Assembly (NCBI RefSeq): GCF_039539485.1
Contig: NZ_BAABDF010000002.1
Coordinates: 79,210-143,209 of the forward strand
DNA: 64,000 nt
Direction: 5' to 3'
From: Celeribacter arenosi
GTDB lineage: Bacteria > Pseudomonadota > Alphaproteobacteria > Rhodobacterales > Rhodobacteraceae
Made by a program: the position numbers and the translations under genes. Numbering within the stretch: position 1 is the first letter of the stretch; each line of letters starts with the position of its first letter. The notes beneath the pieces are model-generated. The model saw only the letters and a list, made by a program, of their open reading frames with translations. It had not been told where the DNA came from and ran no database searches. Of this stretch, positions 35,005 through 43,892 are shown piece by piece.

Positions 35005-35940
35005 CTATCGCGCCGGCCTCGGGCGGGGCGGGGATATCCCCAGCGCCGCCTCGCGCCGCCAGATATAGATGCCCGACGCGATGATGATGGCGGCGCCCAC
35101 GACCGTCCAAACCGTGGGCCACGTGCCGAAAATCACCCATCCGACCAAAGTCCCGTAGAAGAGTTGTTCGTAGACTACGGGCGCAAGTGTGGTTGCGCTC
35201 GCGAACCTGAATGCCGCTGTGGCGAGGATGTGCCCGCTGAGGCCGAACAGGCCGATCACCACCAGCATCACCCATACGCCAAAGCTTTGAGGCGCGACCC
35301 AGATCGACAGGGCAAAGGGCGCGATGGCAACCGACGCGATGGCGGATGTCCAGATTTGCGATGTCACGTTCTTTTCGACGCCCGCCAGTTTGCGCGTCAG
35401 CACAAAGTAGATTGATCCTGACACCAGCGCCAAAATGGAGAAAAACAGCGCCGGATGGAATGCCGCGCCCCAGGGTTGGATCACGACAACCACGCCCAAA
35501 AAAGCGACCAGAATGGCGGTGAAGCGTCGAATGCCGATGCGTTCGCCAAGGATCGGTATCGCCAAGAGTGCGATGACCATTGGTTGGGCAAAAAATATGG
35601 AAATTGTGATCGTTATCGGAAGATATTGAAGTGCGAAAAAGTTGAACGCAGTCGCGCCGAGAAGCGCCAGTGAGCGCAGGATCTGAATGCGCGGGTTCGC
35701 TGACTTCAGAACAGACGACCCCTCGGTGGCCAGCGCATAGGTCAGGGCGATCACGAAGTGGACGATGTAGCGACAAAACACGACCTGCAGCACCGGAATG
35801 CCCGCAAGCACCAGCCATTTGGCAGAGGTGTCGATGCCCGTGAAACACGCAACAGCGACAGACATCAAAATGAACCCGAGAAGGGGCCTCTCCTCGCGCG
35901 GCGCGGTGGCTTTGATCACATTACCGCACCGACTTGCCAT
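35005..35940 (-). CDS. EamA/DMT family transporter
   Basis: 311 residues with about ten membrane helices in two EamA repeats. The first repeat opens LLGFILMSVAVACFTGIDTS; the second opens near FSILALVSGSIYFVLTRKLA. Likely inner-membrane export or uptake of a small metabolite; EamA substrates cannot be predicted by sequence. It overlaps the 3' end of the upstream UxaA-type gene by 25 bp from the ATG at 35940. A GTG at 35919 would give the tidy GTGA overlap and may be the true start. It is the only transporter gene within the sugar-acid block. Confidence 0.82.
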   Translation of the reverse strand: MASRCGNVIKATAPREERPLLGFILMSVAVACFTGIDTSAKWLVLAGIPVLQVVFCRYIVHFVIALTYALATEGSSVLKSANPRIQILRSLALLGATAFNFFALQYLPITITISIFFAQPMVIALLAIPILGERIGIRRFTAILVAFLGVVVVIQPWGAAFHPALFFSILALVSGSIYFVLTRKLAGVEKNVTSQIWTSAIASVAIAPFALSIWVAPQSFGVWVMLVVIGLFGLSGHILATAAFRFASATTLAPVVYEQLFYGTLVGWVIFGTWPTVWTVVGAAIIIASGIYIWRREAALGISPPRPRPAR

Positions 35941-37406
35941 GGCACGAATTCATAGTCGCCAAGGCCCTGCGCCTCTGACTTGGTTTCCTCGCCGGAGGCC
36001 ACGCGCAGCCACATGTCATAGATTTCGCGCCCGACCTCTTCGAGGGTTCGCCCGTCGCTAATGATGGTTCCGGCGTTGAGGTCCATGTCGTCTTCGAGCC
36101 TGTTGAACATCTCGGTATTGGTCGCGATTTTGATCGAAGGTGACGGTTTCGCCCCAAACGCCGATCCGCGTCCGGTTGTAAAGCAGATCAGGTTACAGCC
36201 GGAGGCGATTTGACCGGTAACCGAGGCCGGATCGTAGCCGGGGCTATCCATGAAGACGAAGCCGCGCTCTGTAATAGGTTCGCCGTATTTGTAGACGCCA
36301 TTGAGGGGCGTAGTGCCGCCCTTTGCCGCCGCGCCCAGGGATTTTTCGAGGATCGTGGTCAGCCCGCCCTTTTTATTGCCGGGCGAGGGGTTGTTGTCCA
36401 TCGAGCCGTGGTTGCGGGCGGTATAGTCCTCCCACCAATGGATCAGGTCGATGAGCTTGTCACCGGTGGCGCGGTCCTTCGCGCGCGCTGTGAGCAGGTG
36501 TTCGGCGCCGTAAATCTCGGGTGTTTCGGCCAATACGCCCGTGCCGCCCTGTGCTGCGAGTAAATCGCAGGCGTAGCCCACGGCGGGGTTGGCGGTGATG
36601 CCCGACCATGCGTCCGATCCGCCACATTGCAGACCGACCATGAGTTCGCTGGCCGGCACCGCTTCGCGGCGGGCACGGTCGACCTCAAGCAGCATGGCTT
36701 CGATCCGCGCGATGCCGAGCTCGACGGTTTTGCGCGTCCCTCCGACGTCTTGAATGTTCATGGTCTGAAAGAGAGGGCCGGGGGTGAGGCCGTAAGCTTC
36801 GATCAGCCAGTCGATCTGCATCGTTTCACAGCCCAGACCGGCAAGTAGAACGCCCCCCACATTCGGGTTGCGCGCGTAGCCCCAAAGCGTGCGTTGGAGG
36901 ATTTCAAATCCTGTCCCGTCGCCCCCCATGGCGCAGCCCGTGCCATGAACAAAAGCCGCAACCCCGTCCACATTCGGGTAGGGCGCAAGGCGTTCGGGGG
37001 TGAAATGGGCCGCGATTTTGCGCGCCGCCGTGGCCGAGCAATTCACCGAGGTGAGAACGGCGATATAATTGCGGGTACCGACGCGACCGGATGCGCGACG
37101 GTATCCCATGAACGTGTCGGTCGTGGTCGCGGCGGGCGCAGGGCGCAGGTTGGTGGCGAATTCATAGGCCGTATCGACGGCACGAAAGTCGAGATTATGC
37201 GTGTGGACATGGGACCCTTTGGCGATGTCCTGTGCGGCGTATCCGATGACTTGCGCGTATTTGAGGACGGGGGCGCCTTTGGCGATGTCCGAGGTTGCGA
37301 TCTTATGACCGCGCGGGATCGGGTCGATCGCGCCTGCTTCTCCAACATTGAGCGCGCGTTTGGCGGTGACCACATTGTCGAGATCGGAAAGGCGAACGGT
37401 CGGCAT
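35916..37406 (-). CDS. UxaA family sugar-acid dehydratase (altronate/galactarate type)
   Basis: 496 residues from the ATG at 37406 (GGAG upstream); an in-frame GTG at 37421 is an alternative. The N-terminal SAF domain (~1-85) has MPTVRLSDLDNVVTAKRALN. The C-terminal UxaA dehydratase domain (~105-496) has GRVGTRNYIAVLTSVNCSAT, HGTGCAMGGDG, LLAGLGCETMQ, LQCGGSDAWSGITANPAVGY and TTGRGSAFGAKPSPSIKI. Family members dehydrate altronate or galactarate to 2-keto-3-deoxy acids in an iron-dependent manner. It is a second dehydratase beside XylD, so the block may serve more than one sugar acid. Confidence 0.87.
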   Translation of the reverse strand: MPTVRLSDLDNVVTAKRALNVGEAGAIDPIPRGHKIATSDIAKGAPVLKYAQVIGYAAQDIAKGSHVHTHNLDFRAVDTAYEFATNLRPAPAATTTDTFMGYRRASGRVGTRNYIAVLTSVNCSATAARKIAAHFTPERLAPYPNVDGVAAFVHGTGCAMGGDGTGFEILQRTLWGYARNPNVGGVLLAGLGCETMQIDWLIEAYGLTPGPLFQTMNIQDVGGTRKTVELGIARIEAMLLEVDRARREAVPASELMVGLQCGGSDAWSGITANPAVGYACDLLAAQGGTGVLAETPEIYGAEHLLTARAKDRATGDKLIDLIHWWEDYTARNHGSMDNNPSPGNKKGGLTTILEKSLGAAAKGGTTPLNGVYKYGEPITERGFVFMDSPGYDPASVTGQIASGCNLICFTTGRGSAFGAKPSPSIKIATNTEMFNRLEDDMDLNAGTIISDGRTLEEVGREIYDMWLRVASGEETKSEAQGLGDYEFVPWQVGAVM

Positions 37407-37547
37407 AGGGTTCTCCACCACACTAGCATATCAGTTGCCCTGTATTAGTAACGGGGCAGGCGGGCGAAGGGAATGTCGATTTCTTCGCCTCCCTTGCGCA
37501 AATTCGCGCGGCTGGTGATTGGCATTTACGGAAGGGCCAAAATTTGG

Positions 37548-37565
37548 TAACTGACTGGTCAGTTA
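37548..37565. promoter_or_regulatory. TetR-type operator before the exporter operon
   Basis: TAACTGACTGGTCAGTTA is a perfect inverted repeat (8-bp arms, 2-bp centre) 33 bp upstream of the TetR start at 37598. TGACTGGTCA-like palindromes are typical operators of TetR repressors that control efflux genes, so the TetR protein probably represses its own operon here. Confidence 0.75.
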
Positions 37566-37597
37566 TTAGTTGATTTGCGACTCACGCGGGGCACCCC

Positions 37598-38266
37598 ATG
37601 ACAGACGCGATCCAGAACCCGAATGACGCCGACCCCAAGGCCGCGCCGAAGTTCCGCCGCCGCAAAGACGCGCGTCCCGACGAAATCCTCGACGCGGCGT
37701 TGCGTCTCTTTGTCGAACAGGGTTTTGCGAAAACACGCGTCGAGGATATAGCAACGCGAGCAGGGGTCTCCAAAGGGGCGGTCTATCTGTATTTCCCGTC
37801 CAAGGATGCGCTCATCGAGGCGCTTGTGGATCGCGCGCTTGGCGGTATGGCGGATGAAATCGGGGCCGCGATGCGCGCATATAACGGCCATCCGCGCCCT
37901 CTGCTGGAACGCTTTGCAGGCGTGGTGCGTCATCACCTCGAACAGAACGATGTGATCGCGGTACCAAAGCTGATCATCCACGAAGCGCCGAGCCAGCCGC
38001 AACTCGCGCGCATCTACGGCGAACGCGTGATCAACAAGGTGATGCCGGATGTTATCGCGATGTTTTCGCGGGCAATGGATGCGGGCCATATTCGTCGGCT
38101 TGATCCCGAAATGCTTGTGCGCTCGATGCTCGGCCCTGTTTTTCTCCACATCATTCTATCCGACATTTTCGGCATCGTGCCCGAACGGGGGCTATCGCTC
38201 GACCTGTTGTTCGAGACGCATCTGAGCGTGTTTTTCGCCGGTATCGAACCGGTAAAGGAGGCCTGA
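37598..38266 (+). CDS. TetR family transcriptional regulator
   Basis: 222 residues. The N-terminal helix-turn-helix is FVEQGFAKTRVEDIATRAGV then SKGAVYLYFPSKDALIEALV (~37-76). The C-terminal ligand domain resembles TetR proteins linked to HlyD/ABC-2 exporters. The head is rich in Asp and Lys/Arg and unstructured. It is the first gene of an operon with a membrane fusion protein, ABC ATPase and ABC-2 permease, with 1 bp to the next start. A palindrome sits just before it. The inducer is probably an exported toxic compound (inference). Confidence 0.9.
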   Translation: MTDAIQNPNDADPKAAPKFRRRKDARPDEILDAALRLFVEQGFAKTRVEDIATRAGVSKGAVYLYFPSKDALIEALVDRALGGMADEIGAAMRAYNGHPRPLLERFAGVVRHHLEQNDVIAVPKLIIHEAPSQPQLARIYGERVINKVMPDVIAMFSRAMDAGHIRRLDPEMLVRSMLGPVFLHIILSDIFGIVPERGLSLDLLFETHLSVFFAGIEPVKEA

Positions 38267-38267
38267 G

Positions 38268-39230
38268 ATGGCAAATCTTCCTGACTGGCTGATCTCCCTG
38301 ATTGCGGCCGTCTATCCCGGTATCAACCCGCCGCCTGCCTATGTTTATGACGGGTATGTCGAGGGTGATTTTGTCTATGCGGCAGCGGCGTCGGGTGGGC
38401 GGATCGAAGAGATCGCGGCCATCGAAGGGCAGGATGTGTTTTCGGGCGCGCTCCTTTTTACGCTCGAAGACGCGCAGGCGCAGGCGGGGTTGCGCGCGGC
38501 CGAGGCGCAATTTGCACAGGCGCAGGCAGAGCTGGACAATCTGACGACCGGCGCGCGCGACGCCGAGGCCGAGGTGATCCGTGCCCAACTCACGCAGGCC
38601 CGCGTTGCACTCGACATCGCGCAGACGCGGTTGGAGCGGTCGTCTGCGCTTTTGTCACGCGGCTCCATTCCGCAAGCGCAGGTTGACGATCAACAGGCGG
38701 CGGTGGACGAGGCATCGGCGCAGGTTGCGCGGTTGGAGGCCGAATTGCGCGTCGCCGAATTGCCCGCCCGCGATGCACAGCGTCGCGCAGGCGAGGCCGC
38801 CGTGGCGGCAGCACGCGCGCAGCTCGATATCGCGCGCGAGACGCTCGCGGATCGAAAGGTGTTTGCACCCGTGACCGGACGCATCGACCGGGTGTATTTC
38901 GAGGCGGGTGAAGTCACCGGGGCGGGTGCGCCGGTCATGTCGATCCTGCAACCGGACGCGATGACGGCGCTGTTCTTTGTGCCTGAGGCCGAGCGCGCCG
39001 ACATCAAGCCCAACGACATGGTGCTCCTGACCTGCGAAGGATGCGGGGAGGGGATTGAGGCGCGCGTGACGCGGCTGGCTTCTGATCCGCAATATACCCC
39101 GCCAATCCTGTACACGCGCGACGAACGCGGGCGGCTTGTCTACCGCGTCGAGGCCGAAGTGCTCGAGCCGACGGCCGTTTTGCCGGGGCAACCCGTGACG
39201 GTGGATGCGCGCGCGGGGCGCGACAATTAA
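38268..39230 (+). CDS. HlyD family efflux membrane fusion protein (YbhG-like)
   Basis: 320 residues. The short hydrophobic N-terminal segment WLISLIAAVYPG could be a weak membrane anchor; no clear cleavable signal peptide is present. The biotinyl/lipoyl half-motif is at GGRIEEIAAIEGQDVFSGAL, then a long Ala/Gln/Glu coiled coil (~75-200), the second half-motif APVTGRIDRVYFEAGEVTGA and a beta-barrel to the end. It links the inner-membrane ABC-2 complex to an outer-membrane channel encoded elsewhere. It is 1 bp after the TetR stop and 1 bp before the ATPase start. Confidence 0.88.
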   Translation: MANLPDWLISLIAAVYPGINPPPAYVYDGYVEGDFVYAAAASGGRIEEIAAIEGQDVFSGALLFTLEDAQAQAGLRAAEAQFAQAQAELDNLTTGARDAEAEVIRAQLTQARVALDIAQTRLERSSALLSRGSIPQAQVDDQQAAVDEASAQVARLEAELRVAELPARDAQRRAGEAAVAAARAQLDIARETLADRKVFAPVTGRIDRVYFEAGEVTGAGAPVMSILQPDAMTALFFVPEAERADIKPNDMVLLTCEGCGEGIEARVTRLASDPQYTPPILYTRDERGRLVYRVEAEVLEPTAVLPGQPVTVDARAGRDN

Positions 39231-39231
39231 C

Positions 39232-40176
39232 ATGGGCGAGGTAGCCATCTCCGTTCGTGGACTCACAAAGGTCTTCGGCAAGGCCCGCGTCGTTGACGAC
39301 TTTGACATGGAGGTCGAACGTGGCGCGATCTACGGGTTTCTGGGCCCCAATGGGTCGGGCAAGACGACCACAATCCGGATGATGTGCGGGTTGCTGACCC
39401 CGGATGCGGGGGAGGGACGTTGCCTAGGGTTCGATATCGTGAGCCAGTCGCGCGAAATCAAGAAACGCGTTGGCTATATGACCCAGCGATTTTCGCTCTA
39501 CGAAGATCTGACCATTCGCGAGAACCTCGATTTCACCGCGCGCATGTTCGGGATGGCCAATCGCAAACAACGCGTGGATGAGGCGGTGCGCGATCTGGGG
39601 CTGGAGGGGCGTGCCCATCAGCTCGCCGGAACGCTGTCGGGCGGGTGGAAACAACGGCTTGCCTTGGCTGCCTGTATGATTCACGACCCCGAGCTGCTCT
39701 TGCTGGACGAACCGACGGCTGGGGTGGATCCCAAGGCACGGCGCGATTTCTGGGATGAAATACGGCGACTTAGCGCGCGCGGTGTCACGGTTCTGGTGTC
39801 GACGCATTACATGGACGAGGCGATCCAATGCGATCATATCGCCTATATCGCCTATGGCAAAAAGCTCATCGACGGGCGTGCCCGCGATATTCCCAACCAA
39901 ATCGGGATTTCCACCTATGTTGTCACCGGCCCGGACCTCATGGCGGTGCAGGAGCGGCTCGATCCCGATAAACGCGCCGGACAGGTGATGCGGTTCGGCG
40001 ACAAGTTGCACGTCTCGGGCACTGATCGGGTGGCTTTGGATGCGCTAGTGAAGGAGGAGCGCGCGCGTGGCACCCATGAGTGGACGGAAAAGGACGCCGG
40101 TCTCGAAGAGGCGTTCATCTACCTGATGGCCGGCGCCAAGGACAATTTTGGCGGACCAGTGGAGGCGGCGCAATGA
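39232..40176 (+). CDS. ABC-2 type exporter ATP-binding protein
   Basis: 314 residues from the ATG at 39232; the longer open frame to 39205 would overlap the HlyD gene. Walker A is FLGPNGSGKTTTIRMM, the signature LSGGWKQRLALAACMI (the WKQR form of YbhF/DrrA exporters), Walker B ELLLLDEPTAGVD and the switch STHYMDEA. A C-terminal extension of ~80 residues is typical of exporter ATPases. It overlaps the permease start by 4 bp. Only one permease gene follows, so the channel is probably a homodimer. Confidence 0.92.
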   Translation: MGEVAISVRGLTKVFGKARVVDDFDMEVERGAIYGFLGPNGSGKTTTIRMMCGLLTPDAGEGRCLGFDIVSQSREIKKRVGYMTQRFSLYEDLTIRENLDFTARMFGMANRKQRVDEAVRDLGLEGRAHQLAGTLSGGWKQRLALAACMIHDPELLLLDEPTAGVDPKARRDFWDEIRRLSARGVTVLVSTHYMDEAIQCDHIAYIAYGKKLIDGRARDIPNQIGISTYVVTGPDLMAVQERLDPDKRAGQVMRFGDKLHVSGTDRVALDALVKEERARGTHEWTEKDAGLEEAFIYLMAGAKDNFGGPVEAAQ

Positions 40177-41318
40177 CACGTCTGTCCAATGTGTTTTCCA
40201 TGGCGCGATTCCTGTCGGTTCTGGTGAAGGAATTCATTCAGATGCGGCGTGACCGTGTCACCTTTGCGATGATGATCGGCGTGCCTTTGGTGCAGCTTTT
40301 GCTGTTTGGATATGCCATCAACACCGATCCGCGAAACCTGCCCACGCTCGTCGAGATGGCGGACGAAAGCCCGGTGGCGCGCGCCTTGGTGGCAGGAATG
40401 GATACGTCGGACTACTTCGACTTTGTCGGCATTTCGACCTCGCAGGAGCAAAGTGATCGCGCCTTACGGGATGGCACGGCATCCGTCGTCCTCACGGTGC
40501 CCCCCGGGTTTCAGCGCGATGCGATGCGCGGGTTGCAGCCCGAACTCCTGCTGACGGTCGATGCCTCTGATCCGGTGGCGGCGGGGGGCGCAATCGGGGC
40601 AATTCGCGGTGTCGCGGATCTCGCCGTGGCGCAGACACTTCAGGGGCCGCTCCAGTTTGCCGCCGCAACTCCTGCGCCTTTCACCGTGGTGATCCACCGC
40701 GCGTTCAATCCCGAAGGCGCGACATCCACCAATATCGTGCCCGGACTTTTGGCCGTGATTCTGTCGATGACCATGGTGATGATCACTGCCGTTGCGATCG
40801 TTCGCGAAAGTGAGCGCGGGACCATGGAGAGCCTGATCGCAACGCCCGTGAAGCCGGCGGAGGTTATGCTTGGGAAGATCATCCCCTATGTCTTTGTCGG
40901 CTATATCCAGACGATCGTCTTTATCGTGGCGGCACGCGCTCTCTTTGATGTCCCGTTCACGGGGTCGTTTTGGGCGTTTTTCGCGGGGTTCAATCTCTAC
41001 GTGGTCGTGAATCTCGCCCTCGGGTTTCTGGTGTCCACAATTGCGCGCAGCCAGATGCAGGCCATGCAGATTTCGTTTTTCACGATTCTGCCCACGATCC
41101 TGTTGTCGGGCTTCATGTTTCCATTCGCTGCCATGCCCCAATGGGCGCAAACCCTTGGCACGGCGATTCCGGCGACGCATTTTCTGCGCCTTGTGCGCAA
41201 GGTCATGTTGAAAGACGCGGGCTTTTCCGATGTCGCGCAGGATATGGCAGCCATCGCTGCGATCCTTGTGGTGATCACGATTGTGGCATTGCGGCGCTAT
41301 CGTCAGACGCTGGATTAG
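40173..41318 (+). CDS. ABC-2 type exporter permease (YbhS/YbhR-like)
   Basis: 381 residues from the ATG at 40173 (ATGA overlap). Helix 1 is at ~28-46 (VTFAMMIGVPLVQLLLFGYA). A large periplasmic domain (~50-180) follows, then five helices in the C-terminal half with IVRESERGTMESLIATPVKP and FFTILPTILLSGFMFPFAAM. This is the ABC2_membrane_3 layout. It completes a TetR-HlyD-ATPase-permease exporter. YbhFSR relatives export cationic drugs, but the substrate here is unknown. Confidence 0.91.
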   Translation: MTRLSNVFSMARFLSVLVKEFIQMRRDRVTFAMMIGVPLVQLLLFGYAINTDPRNLPTLVEMADESPVARALVAGMDTSDYFDFVGISTSQEQSDRALRDGTASVVLTVPPGFQRDAMRGLQPELLLTVDASDPVAAGGAIGAIRGVADLAVAQTLQGPLQFAAATPAPFTVVIHRAFNPEGATSTNIVPGLLAVILSMTMVMITAVAIVRESERGTMESLIATPVKPAEVMLGKIIPYVFVGYIQTIVFIVAARALFDVPFTGSFWAFFAGFNLYVVVNLALGFLVSTIARSQMQAMQISFFTILPTILLSGFMFPFAAMPQWAQTLGTAIPATHFLRLVRKVMLKDAGFSDVAQDMAAIAAILVVITIVALRRYRQTLD

Positions 41319-41471
41319 GAAAAGGCACCGGCTGGCCCCCGATTTGGCGGCGTAAGAGTTAACATTGTCTTAGCGGAAAGGGCGCCGAAATGGGCGTGCG
41401 CCGACTATCGTCTTGCCCCTCCCGCGCAGTTGGGATTTGATGCGGGCAATGATGAAAAATTTCTTTGATGT

Positions 41472-41538
41472 NNNNNNNNNNNNNNNNNNNNNNNNNNNNN
41501 NNNNNNNNNNNNNNNNNNNNNNNNNNNNNNNNNNNNNN
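41472..41538. other. Assembly gap (67 N)
   Basis: A run of 67 undetermined bases. Whether the length is measured or estimated is unknown. Coding sense before the gap (start-like ATG at 41449/41452 followed by K-N-F-F-D) and after it (frame of 41540) are not in the same frame at this gap length. The true gap may therefore differ from 67, or the start of the small gene may lie within it. Confidence 0.95.
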
Positions 41539-41539
41539 G

Positions 41540-41680
41540 GTCGAATTGTTGACGCCACATGGGAACTGGGGGTTCGGTGTAATCTTCGTCGCCTGTGCGG
41601 CCTATCTGGCGCATCAGTATTTTTGGGCATTCAATCCCGATGACTATGCGCCCAAAGACAAGAGTGACGGGGAAACGTGA
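41540..41680 (+). CDS. Small hypothetical protein, C-terminal part (5' end in assembly gap)
   Basis: 46 codons to a TGA at 41678. The visible part has a short stretch VELLTPHGNWGFG, one hydrophobic helix (VIFVACAAYLAHQYFWAF) and a charged tail NPDDYAPKDKSDGET. This looks like a single-pass inner-membrane protein with a cytoplasmic or periplasmic acidic tail. No family is recognised. The start is missing or in the gap; an ATG-MKNFFD-like opening just before the gap is a candidate. Confidence 0.45.
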   Translation, partial: VELLTPHGNWGFGVIFVACAAYLAHQYFWAFNPDDYAPKDKSDGET

Positions 41681-41802
41681 AGGTCCCGTTGACGCAAAAC
41701 CGCACATGGGGGGCTGCTCTTGCAGGTCCTGTTGGGCGAAACTAAGATTCAAGTAACACTTCCACGCTAGCATTCCCCGAGACAGTAGACAGGCAGGCGA
41801 CG

Positions 41803-42429
41803 ATGAAAGACCCGATTGATACCTATATGAACACGCTTGTGCCGATGGTGGTCGAACAGACCAGCCGTGGTGAACGCGCTTATGATATCTTCTCGCGGCT
41901 GCTCAAAGAGCGGATCATTTTCCTCAATGGTCCGGTCCATGACGGCATGTCGTCGCTGATCTGTGCCCAGCTTCTCTTTCTGGAGGCGGAAAACCCGTCC
42001 AAAGAGATCGCGATGTATATCAACAGCCCGGGTGGCGTTGTGACCTCCGGTCTGTCGATCTACGACACCATGCAATACATCCGGCCGAAAGTGTCCACGC
42101 TGGTCATGGGGCAGGCGGCTTCGATGGGGTCGCTTTTGTTGACAGCCGGCGAGAAGGGCATGCGTTTCTCCCTGCCGAACTCCCGCGTCATGGTTCACCA
42201 GCCGTCGGGCGGTTATCAAGGTCAGGCCACGGACATCATGATCCACGCGCAGGAGACCCAGAAGCTCAAGGATCGGTTGAACCAGATCTACGTCAAACAC
42301 ACCGGCCAAAAGATCAAGACAATCGTCGACGCGCTCGAGCGGGATAACTTTATGTCCCCCGAAGACGCCAAGGAGTTCGGTCTCATCGACGAAATCGTGG
42401 AAAGCCGCGCCGTTCCGGTTGATGAATGA
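41803..42429 (+). CDS. clpP: ATP-dependent Clp protease proteolytic subunit
   Basis: 208 residues, the usual ClpP length. The active site is visible: catalytic Ser107 in MGQAASMGSLLL, His132 in RVMVHQPSGG, and the Asp in the ERDNFMSPEDAKEFGLID segment. The N-terminal axial loop precedes DIFSRLLKERIIFLNG. It forms the tetradecameric cytoplasmic protease that works with ClpX (next gene) and ClpA. There is a 173-bp gap before clpX, enough for a separate clpX promoter. The promoter for clpP lies in 41681-41802. Confidence 0.97.
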   Translation: MKDPIDTYMNTLVPMVVEQTSRGERAYDIFSRLLKERIIFLNGPVHDGMSSLICAQLLFLEAENPSKEIAMYINSPGGVVTSGLSIYDTMQYIRPKVSTLVMGQAASMGSLLLTAGEKGMRFSLPNSRVMVHQPSGGYQGQATDIMIHAQETQKLKDRLNQIYVKHTGQKIKTIVDALERDNFMSPEDAKEFGLIDEIVESRAVPVDE

Positions 42430-42602
42430 ACTCGGTCGCCGGCACGCTAGGACAGCGTTTCGGCGGTCACTCAGGTAGGGATTTTGGCATTGTGCCCAAG
42501 AATCCGCTGCCTTACACTTGTGCCCTAATGGGCTTGAACGGTCGGCCTTGCGGGGCCGTCCTAAACCGGAAAACGACGGCCAGATGGCCTTAGGGGAATG
42601 CA

Positions 42603-43871
42603 ATGAGCAATTCGTCCAGCGGTGACAGCAAAAACACCCTCTACTGTTCGTTCTGCGGAAAGAGCCAGCATGAGGTGCGTAAACTGATTGCGGGTCCGAC
42701 CGTGTTCATTTGCGACGAATGCGTAGAGCTTTGCATGGATATCATCCGTGAGGAGACGAAATCCTCGGGTCTGAAATCTTCCGAAGGCGTTCCGACGCCA
42801 AAGGATATTTGCGACGTTCTGGACGATTACGTGATTGGTCAGGCAACGGCGAAACGGGTCCTTTCGGTCGCGGTGCACAACCACTACAAACGGTTGAACC
42901 ACGCCGCCAAAGGTGCCGGCGATATCGAGTTGGCAAAGTCGAATATCCTGCTCATCGGCCCTACCGGTTGCGGTAAGACGCTTTTGGCACAGACCTTGGC
43001 ACGGATTCTGGATGTGCCATTCACGATGGCCGACGCTACGACATTGACCGAGGCCGGTTATGTCGGTGAAGACGTCGAAAACATCATCCTGAAGCTGCTT
43101 CAGGCGTCGGAATACAATGTCGAACGTGCTCAGCGCGGCATCGTCTATATCGATGAAGTCGATAAAATCACGCGCAAATCCGACAATCCTTCGATCACCC
43201 GAGACGTGTCGGGCGAGGGTGTTCAGCAGGCGCTTTTGAAGATCATGGAAGGCACCGTGGCTTCCGTGCCGCCGCAGGGCGGTCGCAAGCATCCACAGCA
43301 GGAATTCCTGCAAGTGGACACGACCAATATCCTCTTCATCTGCGGGGGGGCATTTGCCGGCCTCGACAAAATCATTGCACAGCGCAACAAAGGCTCGGCG
43401 ATGGGCTTTGGCGCGGATGTGAAGAACGACGAGAATCGTGGCGTGGGCGAGCTTTTCAAAGAGCTGGAGCCCGAAGATCTGCTGAAATTCGGTCTCATTC
43501 CCGAGTTTGTCGGTCGTTTGCCAGTGCTCGCTACTCTCGAGGACCTCGATGAAGATGCGTTGATCACCATTCTGACGCAGCCGAAAAACGCGCTCGTCAA
43601 ACAGTACCAGCGCCTGTTCGAGCTCGAGACTGCCGATTTGACTTTCACCGAAGAGGCTCTGAGTGCCATCGCGAAGCGTGCGATCGCGCGCAAGACCGGT
43701 GCTCGTGGTCTGCGGTCCATTCTGGAAGACATCTTGCTCGATACCATGTTCGAACTTCCGACCATGGAGAATGTGAGCGAGGTCGTCGTCAATGAAGAGG
43801 CGGTGACGTCAGATGCGCGTCCTTTGATTATCTACTCCGAAGATGATCCCAAAGAGGCCAACGCGGGCTAA
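42603..43871 (+). CDS. clpX: ATP-dependent Clp protease ATP-binding subunit ClpX
   Basis: 422 residues. The N-terminal zinc domain has Cys15, Cys18, Cys37 and Cys40 (CSFCGKS and CDECVELC). The AAA+ core has Walker A GPTGCGKT (119-126), the pore loop GYVG, Walker B VYIDEVDKI and sensor elements RDVSGEGVQQALLKIMEGT. The ClpP-binding loop lies near residue ~270 (equivalent to the IGF loop), then the small AAA lid to the end. It unfolds tagged substrates and feeds ClpP. It follows clpP, the standard order. Confidence 0.97.
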   Translation: MSNSSSGDSKNTLYCSFCGKSQHEVRKLIAGPTVFICDECVELCMDIIREETKSSGLKSSEGVPTPKDICDVLDDYVIGQATAKRVLSVAVHNHYKRLNHAAKGAGDIELAKSNILLIGPTGCGKTLLAQTLARILDVPFTMADATTLTEAGYVGEDVENIILKLLQASEYNVERAQRGIVYIDEVDKITRKSDNPSITRDVSGEGVQQALLKIMEGTVASVPPQGGRKHPQQEFLQVDTTNILFICGGAFAGLDKIIAQRNKGSAMGFGADVKNDENRGVGELFKELEPEDLLKFGLIPEFVGRLPVLATLEDLDEDALITILTQPKNALVKQYQRLFELETADLTFTEEALSAIAKRAIARKTGARGLRSILEDILLDTMFELPTMENVSEVVVNEEAVTSDARPLIIYSEDDPKEANAG

Positions 43872-43892
43872 CCTTCCTTCTTGGATCGTCTC

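Larger units (their letters stand above)
41319..41802. other. Stretch without a complete gene between exporter and clpP
   Basis: This 484-bp stretch holds the assembly gap (41472-41538) and one small interrupted reading frame (next entry). The right part (41681-41802) must carry the clpP promoter. I see no RNA gene or repeat in it. Because of the gap, the small gene cannot be resolved. Confidence 0.6.

Noticed and set aside
37421..37442. Second inverted repeat near the UxaA start (ACTAGCATATCAG...)
   Set aside because: The arms match poorly and do not resemble the TGGTATACCA or TetR sites.
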